Shown here: one piece after another, positions 43,725 to 52,640 of the stretch
Numbering within the stretch: position 1 is the first letter of the stretch
Layout: every line of letters starts with the position of its first letter
From: Pedobacter mendelii
GTDB lineage: Bacteria > Bacteroidota > Bacteroidia > Sphingobacteriales > Sphingobacteriaceae
Reading direction: 5' to 3'
NCBI RefSeq assembly: GCF_014635725.1
Contig: NZ_BMDJ01000002.1
Span: 62,001 to 126,000 of the forward strand
Length of the DNA stretch: 64,000 bases
Translations under genes and position numbers: made by a program
The notes under the pieces: model-generated
Databases searched by the model: none
What the model was told of the DNA's origin: nothing
Seen by the model: only the letters and a program-made list of their open reading frames with translations

Positions 43725-44819
43725 TTATGCAAGTTTATATACTTTACCCGGTAACGAAACAATAATCCCCTGCATCTCTAAAGTAAGAATTACTATGGCT
43801 AGTTTGCTTTGTTGAATATTCAATGAAATACAAAGTTCATCAATAGAAAGTTGACCGTTTTGTAAAGTATTGACAACCTTTTGCTCATTTACAGTTAGAT
43901 TGAGTTGCAATGTAGTTTGCGCTTGTTTTTTCTTTTCTTTTACTTCATCATCCCAACCCAAATAATAAATTAAATCTTTAGCATTGTTAATAAGCCCTGC
44001 CCTATTCGTTTTTATCAGGAAGTTACAACCTTCAGAGAAAATATCATTTGTTCTTCCGGGAAAAGCATAAACATCTTTATTATAAGAATTGGCAATTTCT
44101 GCAGTGATTAAAGCTCCACCTTTTAATGATGCCTCAACAACAATAGTTGCATCTGCAATGCCTGCAATAATTCGATTACGTTGCGGAAAATTTTGTCTAT
44201 CTGGATTGGTTAAAGTTGGAAATTCAGAAAGCAAACCACCATTTAAAACCATTTTTTGCGATACTGTTTTATGTATCTGTGGATAAAGTCTATCTAAGCC
44301 ATGGCCTAAAACACCAACCGTTGGGATATTATTTACAATACATTCTTTATGAGCTGTAACATCAATTCCATACGCTAAACCACTCACAATTAACACATTA
44401 TAAGGAGCTAAAACTTCGCAAAGTTGCTTACATAAATTTTTACCATATTCAGTTGCATTTCGGGTTCCAACAATACTGATAATCCGTGGATGATTTAAGT
44501 TGGCATTGCCTTTGAAATAAAGCAAAATCGGAGAATCAAAACAATTTTTTAAACGTTTTGGATAATTATCATCTGAAAAGAAAAGTATTTCAATACCATG
44601 CTTTTCTATAAATTTCAGTTCTTCTGAAGCCCTTTTTATAGCATCAGTATTTAAAATAGCTTCAACAGTTTTTTCGCCAATACCTGGAATTTGCAGAAGC
44701 TGATTTTTGCTGGCTGAGAAAACCGATTCCGCACTTCCACAATAAGCCAGTAGATTTTTAGCACTTACTGGACCAATAGATTTTATAAAAGTTAAAGCAA
44801 TTTTGTGAAGCGTACTCAT
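43725..44819 (-). CDS. dprA: DNA-processing protein DprA
   Basis: 364 residues. An N-terminal HhH/SAM-like part (FIKSIGPVSAKNLL, IPGIGEKTVEAI) precedes the Rossmann-like DprA core (SIVGTRNATEYG, VSGLAYGIDVTAH, PQRNRIIAGIADATIVVEASLKGGALITAEIA) and a C-terminal winged helix (about 300-364). DprA loads RecA on incoming single-stranded DNA during transformation. No competence genes are near. Confidence 0.95.
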   Translation of the reverse strand: MSTLHKIALTFIKSIGPVSAKNLLAYCGSAESVFSASKNQLLQIPGIGEKTVEAILNTDAIKRASEELKFIEKHGIEILFFSDDNYPKRLKNCFDSPILLYFKGNANLNHPRIISIVGTRNATEYGKNLCKQLCEVLAPYNVLIVSGLAYGIDVTAHKECIVNNIPTVGVLGHGLDRLYPQIHKTVSQKMVLNGGLLSEFPTLTNPDRQNFPQRNRIIAGIADATIVVEASLKGGALITAEIANSYNKDVYAFPGRTNDIFSEGCNFLIKTNRAGLINNAKDLIYYLGWDDEVKEKKKQAQTTLQLNLTVNEQKVVNTLQNGQLSIDELCISLNIQQSKLAIVILTLEMQGIIVSLPGKVYKLA

Positions 44820-44874
44820 TAATTTTCAGGCTAAGGTTAATAAATTCGGGATGATTTATTTCCTTAAAAGCAAC

Positions 44875-45141
44875 CTAAAAATCGATATCTATTAAACTTT
44901 TAAGTGGAATATGGATATTATTTTTGAGTTGAATGTATTTCTCGGTAACAGCCCAAACTGTTGTATCAACACGTTTCGGCCCAATTGTAGTGTTAAAAGT
45001 AATTATAGCTTTAGATTTAAACTCGTTCCCAAGTCTTTGAGCTTCATCAAGTTTCGTTTTTAATTCTAAAGTATGGTCTTCTTTTGCATTTATGATATTT
45101 AAATAGCTTATATGTTCTTTTTCTACAATTTCTACTGGCAT
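44875..45141 (-). CDS. Conserved hypothetical protein (88 aa)
   Basis: Short soluble beta-rich protein: ISYLNIINAKEDHTLELKTKL then GPKRVDTTVWAVTEKYIQLK and IPLKSLIDIDF. The pattern of alternating strands suggests a small barrel; no family recognised. It is on the same strand as dprA, 55 bp upstream of it, so may be co-transcribed. Confidence 0.6.
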   Translation of the reverse strand: MPVEIVEKEHISYLNIINAKEDHTLELKTKLDEAQRLGNEFKSKAIITFNTTIGPKRVDTTVWAVTEKYIQLKNNIHIPLKSLIDIDF

Positions 45142-45236
45142 AATATCTCTTTAACGATTAATGTTAAACAAGCTTATTAAAATTTTAGAAAAAAAGCAAC
45201 CTTTATAAAGTCATTTTACACAAAACTAAAATAAAA

Positions 45237-45263
45237 AAGCCGGTATGAGTTAAATACCGGCTT
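45237..45263 (-). terminator. Intrinsic terminator after the S41 protease gene
   Basis: AAGCCGGTAT pairs with ATACCGGCTT around a 7-base loop; on the minus strand it is followed by TTTTTTATTTT. Confidence 0.9.
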
Positions 45264-45281
45264 ATAAATGTATTGTTTGGT

Positions 45282-46778
45282 TTATTTGTTTAATTTTAAC
45301 TTTCTAGTTTCAATCATTCCTTTAAATTCATGGTCCATTTTACCCGTTAAATCTTCGACCTGCGTTTTAGATAATGGCGATGTGCTACTTAACGTATTAT
45401 CTTTTAAATAAGATGTAAAAGCACCAGTTGCCGAATAATTTAATGCCTGGGCTAAAAGCCTTTCTGTAGGATCTCCAAATTCTTTCGTAACATCATCTGT
45501 TATATCTTTATCAACCGTAATTCCATCAAAATACTCGCCTTGATTTAATTGATTTTTAGTTTGAAACTGGGGAATATACAAATCACTTTTATCAATGTGA
45601 ATTGAAAAGAACCCTACTGGTTTACCAAAAGTTTTTTTACCAATTAATTTCACATCCATTACTGGTTTTAAATTATTAATTAATAATTCGCTAGCAGATG
45701 CAGTTCCAGAAGTTACCAAAAAATACACTCTAGAAAGGTTGTTAAGCGTACCTCGTTTTGCAAAAACCTCTTGATTTCCTGCAGCAGCAGTTGGCTTGTA
45801 AGAATAATCAAAATAAGAGTACAAACGAGTTACGCCATCGTTTCCTTTAGCATAGAACTTTTGATTTTGAAGAATTGTCGCCTTCTCATCTTGCATGGTC
45901 TGCGTCCAATAAGTGGTATACATTACCTTACCATTTTGGGCTACAGGAGCCACTAAATTGGTAAAAGCTTCTGAAGTGGCAACGGATCCGCCACCATTAT
46001 AGCGTAAATCTACAACTAATTCATTTACTCCATCAGCAGCAAACTTGGTAAAAGCTGCGTCTAAAAGTGTTGTTGAGTTAGTTGTGAAACTATTAAATAC
46101 GATATAACCTACTTTTTTTGTGCCAACTGTGTAAGTGTTTGTATATAGAATAGGGTTAATATTGTAAGAGCCGCGTGTTACAACAACATCTTTCGATATT
46201 CCGTTAGGCATAACAACTGTTAAAGAAACAGTTGCTGCTGTTCCAAATATAGCATCTACAATTGCGTTAATACTTGCATCAGATGTATTTATATTTGTGC
46301 TTCCGTTAACTTTAGTAATTTGATATCCTCTTTTTAGTCCTTGTGCAGAAGCAGGAGAAGCATCATAAACATATTTTATTCTCAAATCATTGGTAGAATT
46401 AAAGAAAATCGAAAAACCGAAATCTCCACTTACACCGCCCAATTGGGTAGCTACTGCGCCATCATCTATAAATGAATATTTATCTTTCCCTCCAGTACTG
46501 GGTAAAGCCTTTATTGCTGCAAGAACAGCCTCGTTAGAACTATACTGCCTTGGATTAAAGGTTGAATAACTTGGCATTCCTATATTCCAAAAATAAGTTT
46601 GCTGGGCATATAAATAAATTGAGTCTTTTGTTAATTCAGTTCTGGTGCCTGGCGTACCTGGAGTTGTTGTAGTTCCACCATCCGGCGCGACAGATGATTT
46701 TTTACATGATGTTGATAACCCTATCGCAGCAATTAAAACGCACAGAAATAATTTTTGTGCAACAAAATTTTTAGTCAT
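45282..46778 (-). CDS. S41 family peptidase, lipoprotein
   Basis: 498 residues. The lipobox LSTSC gives a lipid-modified C25, followed by a Ser/Thr/Pro/Gly linker. A PDZ-like region (about 115-205) precedes the S41 core: LVVDLRYNGGG, the Ser in TSGTASASE (361 or 363) and the Lys in TFGKPVG (K386). It is a C-terminal-processing-type protease anchored to an envelope membrane, target unknown. Its start overlaps the end of the HAD gene by 8 bp, so the three genes from 47866 down form one transcript ending at the terminator at 45237. Confidence 0.92.
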   Translation of the reverse strand: MTKNFVAQKLFLCVLIAAIGLSTSCKKSSVAPDGGTTTTPGTPGTRTELTKDSIYLYAQQTYFWNIGMPSYSTFNPRQYSSNEAVLAAIKALPSTGGKDKYSFIDDGAVATQLGGVSGDFGFSIFFNSTNDLRIKYVYDASPASAQGLKRGYQITKVNGSTNINTSDASINAIVDAIFGTAATVSLTVVMPNGISKDVVVTRGSYNINPILYTNTYTVGTKKVGYIVFNSFTTNSTTLLDAAFTKFAADGVNELVVDLRYNGGGSVATSEAFTNLVAPVAQNGKVMYTTYWTQTMQDEKATILQNQKFYAKGNDGVTRLYSYFDYSYKPTAAAGNQEVFAKRGTLNNLSRVYFLVTSGTASASELLINNLKPVMDVKLIGKKTFGKPVGFFSIHIDKSDLYIPQFQTKNQLNQGEYFDGITVDKDITDDVTKEFGDPTERLLAQALNYSATGAFTSYLKDNTLSSTSPLSKTQVEDLTGKMDHEFKGMIETRKLKLNK

Positions 46779-47388
46779 ATTTTTTGTAAGTTTCTAGTGA
46801 CACAATATACGTCAAATTAATTAATTTAGATTGTTGCTCATCAAATTTATTTGCACCAAAAACTAACGCATCTTCAGCAGATAAATTGTTGTGATTTAAG
46901 ATGTTCTGAAAAATTTCTGATTTGGGTTGTTTGAGTTCATCTGTAAAGAAAACTGTCAGGTACTTTTCTAAACCATTCCATTCTGTCTGCTTTATTTTAT
47001 TTAATTGTTGCTCCGGATTACCTGCTGTAACGATAAATATTTTCTTTCTTTCCATCACTAATTCCTGCAAAAAATCTAACATATTTTTGTAAAGCAATAA
47101 CTTTAGTGGCAAGCGGGCATTCTGGTGCAATAAATCGAAATTATATTGATAGCTTTCTTTAAGTTCAAATTTTTTGGCTGTTTTTTGAAAAAGCGCATCT
47201 GTTCCAGTATTTCCATACTCCAAACGCATGAAATCCAAAATAGATTGAGCATTTTTTTGCTCGCTGTACTCAATAAATTGAGAAAATAAATAGTAAACCT
47301 GCAATAAATAATCTTTAGCAGGAAACAAAACATCATCTAGTTCGAAAATAAATATCTGTTTATCTTTTGCCAATTGATAAGCGCTCAT
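46771..47388 (-). CDS. HAD family hydrolase
   Basis: 205 residues of the haloacid-dehalogenase fold: motif I FIFELDDVLFPA (the nucleophile position reads E-L-D-D), motif II KIFIVTAGN, motif III around KQPKSEIFQNIL and motif IV ALVFGANKFDEQ. The helical cap resembles pyrimidine 5'-nucleotidase-type HADs. In motif I the standard DxD reads ELD, and motif IV is GANKFD rather than GDxxxD, so activity may be altered. It starts 1 bp after the pre-ATP-grasp gene and overlaps the protease gene. Confidence 0.85.
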   Translation of the reverse strand: MSAYQLAKDKQIFIFELDDVLFPAKDYLLQVYYLFSQFIEYSEQKNAQSILDFMRLEYGNTGTDALFQKTAKKFELKESYQYNFDLLHQNARLPLKLLLYKNMLDFLQELVMERKKIFIVTAGNPEQQLNKIKQTEWNGLEKYLTVFFTDELKQPKSEIFQNILNHNNLSAEDALVFGANKFDEQQSKLINLTYIVSLETYKKYD

Positions 47389-47389
47389 A

Positions 47390-47866
47390 CTATATCGTAA
47401 AAAGTTTAAAATTGTTTGAATTATCTAAAACGAAAACGCCATTTAACACTGATGAGTTATTTCCCGTAGAATTAGTTTTCGTCGAAAAAACACATTCTCC
47501 TTTTACAAAAACATTCAATTCGGTGTTTAAACCTTGCTCTGAAAACAGGTAATTATTTAACTGCTCAAAATGCGGAAGCAACACTTCAATACCATATTCG
47601 CTAAACAAAACGGCCGACTTTGCAATTGGCTCTATTTCAAAATGGTGTAAAGGAATAATTGTATCTATTGATTCCGTAATGCAAAAGTTTAATAAAATAT
47701 GTGCTATACTATCTTTATTTAACTTCCCTAAAGAAGAAAAAGCATAGTTTTCTGTAATTATTCCTGGTACATCTCCATAATCTGCCAACAATACAAAATG
47801 GCTTGGAAATGCTTTTAAAAGCTTCATCGTTTTAGCGTTGTTACCGCCTGTAATAAGTATTTTCAA
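47390..47866 (-). CDS. Pre-ATP-grasp domain protein (fragment-like)
   Basis: 158 residues from a TTG at 47866; no ATG is available. It begins MKILITGGNNAKTMKLLKAF and contains SIDTIIPLHHFEIEPIAKSA, the Rossmann-like pre-ATP-grasp domain found in front of ATP-grasp ligases such as PylC or CarB-like proteins. The ATP-binding fold itself is absent; a short strand-rich end (ELNVFVKGECVFSTKTN) hints at what follows in full-length relatives. It is tightly linked to the HAD gene, where a carboxylate-amine ligase plus HAD pairing would be expected. It may be a shrunken partner. Confidence 0.6.
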   Translation of the reverse strand: MKILITGGNNAKTMKLLKAFPSHFVLLADYGDVPGIITENYAFSSLGKLNKDSIAHILLNFCITESIDTIIPLHHFEIEPIAKSAVLFSEYGIEVLLPHFEQLNNYLFSEQGLNTELNVFVKGECVFSTKTNSTGNNSSVLNGVFVLDNSNNFKLFTI

Positions 47867-47998
47867 ATTTTTAAATTGATTGAATTTTGAATAAATGAGT
47901 TAACGAATTAAGTAGAATTATACAAAATATTGAAATCTTTTTAATTTCATATTCAATATCATAATCTTGAAAGTCCCTTAATCTTCTTAATCCTGCTC

Positions 47999-48649
47999 CT
48001 ATACAATTAATCCGTCTTTCATTGTCACGATTCGGTCGCTCGTTTTTGCTAAATGCTCATTATGTGTTACGATAATGAATGTTTGCTGAAAGTTATCCCG
48101 AAGGCTAACAAAAAGCTGATGCAATGCCGCTGCATTTTCAGAATCTAAATTTCCTGAAGGTTCATCTGCCAGAATAATGGATGGATTATTGATTAATGCT
48201 CTGGCAATAGCTATTCTTTGCTGCTCTCCACCAGATAGCTGATTAGGTTTATGATTTGCCCTATCTTTTAGTCCAAATAAATCTAATAATTCTAAAGCTC
48301 TTGCTTCTGCCTGCTTTTTACTTGTTTTAGCGATAAAAGCAGGAATACAAATATTTTCTATCGCACTAAATTCTGGCAGTAAATGGTGAAATTGAAATAC
48401 AAAACCAATATTTTGGTTTCTAAAAGAACTCAATAATTCACCACTTAGCTTACTTATAATTGTTCCTTTAAGTTCTACAGATCCATCATCAGGTTTATCA
48501 AGTGTACCTAAAATATGAAGCAATGTACTTTTTCCTGCACCAGATGGACCGATAATGCTTACTATTTCTCCCTTTTGCACTTCAAAATTTACACCTTTTA
48601 ATATTTGTAGATTTCCGTACGATTTTCTTACACCTGTGGCTTTTAGCAT
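47999..48649 (-). CDS. ABC transporter ATP-binding protein, LolD-like
   Basis: 216 residues: Walker [10 protein letters not shown]-loop in [14 protein letters not shown], signature LSGGEQQR, Walker [17 protein letters not shown]-loop VTHNEH. The MacB/LolD subfamily drives lipoprotein release or mechanotransmission with a FtsX-type permease. No permease is adjacent. lolA at 21 kb would be the downstream carrier if this is LolD. Confidence 0.9.
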   Translation of the reverse strand: MLKATGVRKSYGNLQILKGVNFEVQKGEIVSIIGPSGAGKSTLLHILGTLDKPDDGSVELKGTIISKLSGELLSSFRNQNIGFVFQFHHLLPEFSAIENICIPAFIAKTSKKQAEARALELLDLFGLKDRANHKPNQLSGGEQQRIAIARALINNPSIILADEPSGNLDSENAAALHQLFVSLRDNFQQTFIIVTHNEHLAKTSDRIVTMKDGLIV

Positions 48650-48792
48650 GGTTCAAATTTAATAAAAAAGGTTAACCATCGTGTAATGAAATTGTTTACG
48701 ATTAATACTGATGGGTAATTGTCTGTGCCCTTATTATTTGAGCATGTAGCTTTGGGCTATAATCAATCGATGATAAAAAAAACAAAATAAAA

Positions 48793-48833
48793 TTTGCAGT
48801 TATCATTTTCTTATTTAACTTTGAAAAACAAAG
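48793..48833 (+). promoter_or_regulatory. Promoter and operator of the 48.8-kb operon
   Basis: TTTG (48793-48796), 19 bp, TAACTTTG (48816-48823): an exact Bacteroidetes promoter. Overlapping the -7 box is the inverted repeat CTTTG-AAAAA-CAAAG (48819-48833). The same repeat occurs at 49799-49813. Use by the winged-helix regulator encoded between them is inferred. Confidence 0.7.
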
Positions 48834-48843
48834 CACTTTCAAA

Positions 48844-49479
48844 ATGAGCAATTCTGAAGAACAACTAAATGCATTAAAAGACATCAGGCAAATGATGGAC
48901 AGGTCATCAAGATTCATCTCTCTGAGTGGCTTATCGGGCGTTTTTGCAGGAATTATTGCGCTAATTGGTGCATATTTTGCCTACGATGAGATAGATAAAT
49001 TTATTAACGGCAGAGGCTATACTTATGGCATTGAAGGCGAAATTAATTTAGAATACAATCTCATTAAATTAGCTTTAATAACTTTAGTTGTAGCAATAGC
49101 TGGCGGAATTCTTTTTACTTACAGGAAAAGCCAACGTAATAATCTTCCAATTTGGGATAAAACTTCTAAATCGCTTTTATTAAATCTTTTTGTTCCACTC
49201 GCTACAGGTGGCTTATTTATTATTGCATTGTTATTTAACCACCCCAACACCTACAGTATTATTGCACCAACTTGTTTAATATTTTATGGTTTAGCTTTAA
49301 TTAATGCAAGTAAATACACTTATAGCGACATCCGTTATTTAGGATATTGTGAGGTTATTTTAGGGCTTATTTCTCTATTTTATATTGGTTACGGATTGAT
49401 ATTTTGGGCTTTCGGCTTTGGCGTACTGCATATTATTTACGGGCTTTTAATGTATTTTAAATACGAGAAAGGCAAATAA
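48844..49479 (+). CDS. Membrane protein of unknown function, operon leader
   Basis: 211 residues. A short soluble start (SNSEEQLNALKDIRQMMDRSSRF) is followed by about six hydrophobic helices in pairs, with a conserved-looking loop FTYRKSQRNNLPIWDKTSK. No family recognised. Its ATG is 10 bp after the operator, and the winged-helix gene begins 1 bp after its stop, so it may be the sensor or membrane tether for that regulator; this is inferred. Confidence 0.75.
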   Translation: MSNSEEQLNALKDIRQMMDRSSRFISLSGLSGVFAGIIALIGAYFAYDEIDKFINGRGYTYGIEGEINLEYNLIKLALITLVVAIAGGILFTYRKSQRNNLPIWDKTSKSLLLNLFVPLATGGLFIIALLFNHPNTYSIIAPTCLIFYGLALINASKYTYSDIRYLGYCEVILGLISLFYIGYGLIFWAFGFGVLHIIYGLLMYFKYEKGK

Positions 49480-49480
49480 T

Positions 49481-49777
49481 ATGAAAAACCCAATAGCAGA
49501 TTTAAATAAAATATTCGATAGCCGAATTAGGTTAGGTGTAATGTCTATGCTTGTTGTAAATGATGAAATTAGCTTTAACGATTTGAAACAGATGTTAGAA
49601 TTAACGGATGGTAACCTGGCCTCGCACCTGAATACTTTAGAACAAGCCGAATTTATAAAAGTGCACAAAGGTTTTATAGGCAGAAAAACCAGCACCACCT
49701 ATTCTATTACCGCATTAGGCAAACAAGCTTTTCAAGCACATTTAAATGCGCTTGAAAAAATGATAAATAAACTTTAA
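49481..49777 (+). CDS. Winged-helix transcriptional regulator (ArsR/MarR-like fold)
   Basis: 98 residues: FDSRIRLGVMSMLVVNDEIS, FNDLKQMLELTDGNLASHLN and a wing YSITALGKQAFQAHLNALEK. This is the compact winged-helix type common beside membrane proteins in Bacteroidetes. No metal or ligand site is evident. With 1 bp after the preceding membrane gene and identical inverted repeats on both sides, autoregulation is the simplest reading. Confidence 0.88.
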   Translation: MKNPIADLNKIFDSRIRLGVMSMLVVNDEISFNDLKQMLELTDGNLASHLNTLEQAEFIKVHKGFIGRKTSTTYSITALGKQAFQAHLNALEKMINKL

Positions 49778-49798
49778 TATATTTTTTTTAACAATTTA

Positions 49799-49813
49799 CT
49801 TTGAAACACAAAG
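49799..49813 (+). promoter_or_regulatory. Second copy of the CTTTG-N5-CAAAG operator
   Basis: CTTTG-AAACA-CAAAG lies between the regulator and the next membrane gene and extends to the same flank as the first copy (AGCACTTT then A/T). A weaker promoter (TTTA, 19 bp, TTACTTTG) can be drawn around it, so the downstream genes may have an internal, co-regulated promoter. Confidence 0.6.
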
Positions 49814-49836
49814 CACTTTTAAAAATAACGATTACC

Positions 49837-50133
49837 ATGACAACTGAACTTTTAATTATCAACATCGGAAAGAAATCAGCAATTTTTTCCTTTTCTATTG
49901 GAACATTGCTTCTATTGATTTACCTCGCCACCAAAGCTGGTGTTCTTATCGGCTTTGGGCTAGTGTATTTGGAAATCGCTTTTTTTATAAATATCGCAGT
50001 TTTATCTGCATTGCTTTTTGCAACTGTAGCTTACAGCGGAAATCGAAAAAAAACCTGGTTAACCATTTTATATGTATTGCTTAACCTTCCAATCGCATTT
50101 ACTTATTTTCTTATTGTAGCCCAAATAGCTTAA
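49837..50133 (+). CDS. Small membrane protein (98 aa)
   Basis: Starts at the ATG at 49837; the TTG at 49801 lies in the operator. Three hydrophobic helices (about 13-34, 40-60, 72-95) and a basic loop NRKKTW. No family recognised. DUF4173 begins 1 bp after its stop, so both are in one transcript. Confidence 0.65.
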   Translation: MTTELLIINIGKKSAIFSFSIGTLLLLIYLATKAGVLIGFGLVYLEIAFFINIAVLSALLFATVAYSGNRKKTWLTILYVLLNLPIAFTYFLIVAQIA

Positions 50134-50134
50134 A

Positions 50135-51703
50135 ATGAAAAATAAATCCAACCTTCTGCTTCTATCTGCCTTATTGGGCGGTTTGCTATTCAACCTTCTT
50201 TTTTGGAAAGAAAGATTAGCGCTCAACTTACTTATTTACAGCACCTATTTGCTGATAATTGCTTACCTCAATCCTGAAGTTGTTAAAAGTTTAAAATTTA
50301 AAATTTATGGTTTAGCCCATCTTTTAGCTGCCATTTTGGTAGTAATCAACAATTCTGATTTAACATTAGTAAGCTATTACATAAGCTTATTACTGTTTAT
50401 CGGTTTTAGCCGCAACCAACAGATAAGGACAATTTTTACAGCTTTTGCCGCAGCCATTTTGCAAATGATAACTGTTACGTTCAATGCAATCAGGAATTTG
50501 AGCGAAGTATCTATCGGTAACTTTAATTTAAAGCCGCTTTTTAAAATAATTAAGTACGTTTTTATCCCTATCGTAATTGTAACTGTATTTACCTGCCTGT
50601 ACTCTGCGGCAAGTAGTGTTTTTGCGCATTATGCAGAGGCTTTCCTTAACAACATTTCCAATTTTGTAGACAAAATATTTGGTTTCATTTTTAAAGATTT
50701 AAGCTTTATTCGTTTCCTGCATTTCTGTTTAGGATTGATTTTAACAAGCGGTTTAATATTAGCATTTTTTGATAAAAGTATTCAAAATACCGAGGCAAAT
50801 TGTAAAGAGCAGCTATTAAGAATCAGAAGAAACCAGAATCAGAAAACAGTTTGGCATGAGTTTATTCGGGTATTTAGCTTCAATCTATTAACCCGAAAAT
50901 TAGCCCTTAAAACAGAATTTATAACGGCATTAATTTCTTTCGCTGCTTTAAATATGTTACTACTACTCTTAAACTTGATTGATATTATAATGTTATGGTT
51001 TGGTTATAAACCGTCCGGTAATTTTTCTGCCGATTTACATGACGGCACCAATGCCCTTATCTTCAGTATTGCCATGGCTTTAGCTGTAATTATTTACTTT
51101 TTCCGTGGAAACCTGAATTTTTATAGCAAAAGTAAAACATTAAGAATACTGGCCTTCGCCTGGATGATTCAAAACTTCATTCTTATTATTTCAGTATTTA
51201 TTCGTGATGGCTACTATATCGAATTTTATGGCCTAACACACAAAAGAATTGGGGTTTTGGTATTTGCCATACTTTGTATAATTGGCTTAACAACAGTATA
51301 TATAAAGGTTGCGAAACAGAAAACTTTTTTCTACTTGCTAAAAATTAACGGCAATATCTGGTTTGTTTTATTGCTCGCTTTCAGCACCATAAATTGGGAT
51401 GTTTTAATTGCAAAATACAATTTGGCACAAAGTGATAAAATATCATTAGATGCAAAATATCTACTTTCCTTGTCGGATAAAACCTTACCCGTTTTGGATA
51501 AAAATAGAGCAAAACTACATTTTACTGAGGATACTGATACGAATGACAGAACCTACGCCAGTCCGGAAACCTCAGCTTTTTATCAGCAACAACTCTACCA
51601 ACGCATTGGCCATTTTAAAGAGCGGCATGAAAAAGTAAGCTGGCTATCTTGGAACTTGCAAGATTGGAAAACTGCAGAATATTTTGGATTAAATGGTACG
51701 TAA
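50135..51703 (+). CDS. DUF4173 family membrane protein
   Basis: 522 residues with about twelve hydrophobic helices, a basic cytosolic loop (LLRIRRNQNQKTVWHEF) and a polar C-terminal tail of about 80 residues. HDGTNALIFSIAMALAVIIY and YGLTHKRIGVLVFAILCIIG are typical of DUF4173, an uncharacterised family in Bacteroidetes and Firmicutes. It lies in the middle of the regulator-controlled operon. The small 40-codon gene starts 1 bp after its stop. Confidence 0.85.
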   Translation: MKNKSNLLLLSALLGGLLFNLLFWKERLALNLLIYSTYLLIIAYLNPEVVKSLKFKIYGLAHLLAAILVVINNSDLTLVSYYISLLLFIGFSRNQQIRTIFTAFAAAILQMITVTFNAIRNLSEVSIGNFNLKPLFKIIKYVFIPIVIVTVFTCLYSAASSVFAHYAEAFLNNISNFVDKIFGFIFKDLSFIRFLHFCLGLILTSGLILAFFDKSIQNTEANCKEQLLRIRRNQNQKTVWHEFIRVFSFNLLTRKLALKTEFITALISFAALNMLLLLLNLIDIIMLWFGYKPSGNFSADLHDGTNALIFSIAMALAVIIYFFRGNLNFYSKSKTLRILAFAWMIQNFILIISVFIRDGYYIEFYGLTHKRIGVLVFAILCIIGLTTVYIKVAKQKTFFYLLKINGNIWFVLLLAFSTINWDVLIAKYNLAQSDKISLDAKYLLSLSDKTLPVLDKNRAKLHFTEDTDTNDRTYASPETSAFYQQQLYQRIGHFKERHEKVSWLSWNLQDWKTAEYFGLNGT

Positions 51704-51704
51704 G

Positions 51705-51827
51705 ATGAAAAGACATCATAAAATTGTAGCCATGATTCTGGCAATCATATCATTATCATGGTTTGTTTTGAGTAACGTTATTGATAAGATTTTTGATTTA
51801 CAGATTAATGAACCACACCTAAAATGA
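51705..51827 (+). CDS. 40-residue single-span membrane peptide
   Basis: MKRHHKIVAMILAIISLSWF continues to a polar end NEPHLK. A positively charged start, one membrane helix and an acidic tail make a type-II or type-I bitopic peptide. Its TGA overlaps the next ATG as ATGA, the usual translational-coupling layout. Spacing of 1 bp from DUF4173 and this overlap argue strongly for a real gene. Confidence 0.72.
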   Translation: MKRHHKIVAMILAIISLSWFVLSNVIDKIFDLQINEPHLK

Positions 51828-52609
51828 ACAATATGAAAATACATTCATCAACCTCTTGGACAAATTATTTCACCAAAAACTCATCAATTAAACGTGTTAA
51901 TTGGGAATTAGAGCCAAATATTACAAAACTTGAGCGAAACAATATTTTAAAATCGTTACAAGCCTGGCAACTGGGCGAAACATCTGAAGGTGAGCATTTA
52001 ATTCATGCTGCAGGAAAATATGCAACTGAAATAAATGATAACGAATACCCTTATGCTGTAAAACTTTTTATTAAAGAAGAGCAAAAGCACGGTAATAATT
52101 TAGGCAAATACCTCGATTTAATTAAAGAACGCCGAATAAAAAAAGATTGGGGCGATACGATGTTCAGAAAAATAAGGTACTACAATACCAACATGGAACT
52201 TTGGACAATTGCGGTTATCACAGTAAAAAGTGCTGCACAAATTTTTTATCAGGCACTAAAAGATGCAACTCAATGCACTTTATTAAAACAAATTTGTACA
52301 GATATTTTAATTGATGAAGCCGCTCACATTACTTTTCAAAAAGAAAGACTATACATCATTTTCAGCCAGAAAAATTCAATTTCGAAGTTTGTAGCTTATC
52401 ATGCATATTCCTGTTTTTTCATTTGCACAAGTTTGGTTGTGTGGTTTGCGCATAAAAAATTGTTTAACGCAGGCAGACTTAACTTTTCGAGGTATTTTAA
52501 TAAAATGAAATTTAAGCTTGGTAAAGTTGCCGGTAAATCTGTTTTGTATAATCAGGAAGAAAGGCAAAAACCTTCAATTATTGAGTTAAATCGAAGCCAT
52601 TCCATTTAA
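51824..52609 (+). CDS. Ferritin-like diiron protein with C-terminal membrane-like helix
   Basis: 261 residues. Two ligand sets of a ferritin-like four-helix bundle are visible: FIKEEQKHG (E-x-x-H) and ILIDEAAHITF (D/E-x-x-H), with an early acidic helix GETSEGEHL. A hydrophobic stretch HAYSCFFICTSLVVWF near residue 190-205 follows the bundle. It may be an oxidase or an iron/oxidant sensor; the substrate is unknown. It is translationally coupled to the 40-residue peptide. Confidence 0.75.
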   Translation: MNNMKIHSSTSWTNYFTKNSSIKRVNWELEPNITKLERNNILKSLQAWQLGETSEGEHLIHAAGKYATEINDNEYPYAVKLFIKEEQKHGNNLGKYLDLIKERRIKKDWGDTMFRKIRYYNTNMELWTIAVITVKSAAQIFYQALKDATQCTLLKQICTDILIDEAAHITFQKERLYIIFSQKNSISKFVAYHAYSCFFICTSLVVWFAHKKLFNAGRLNFSRYFNKMKFKLGKVAGKSVLYNQEERQKPSIIELNRSHSI

Positions 52610-52640
52610 AAAGAAAATGCACATTAAATAAAATATTATC

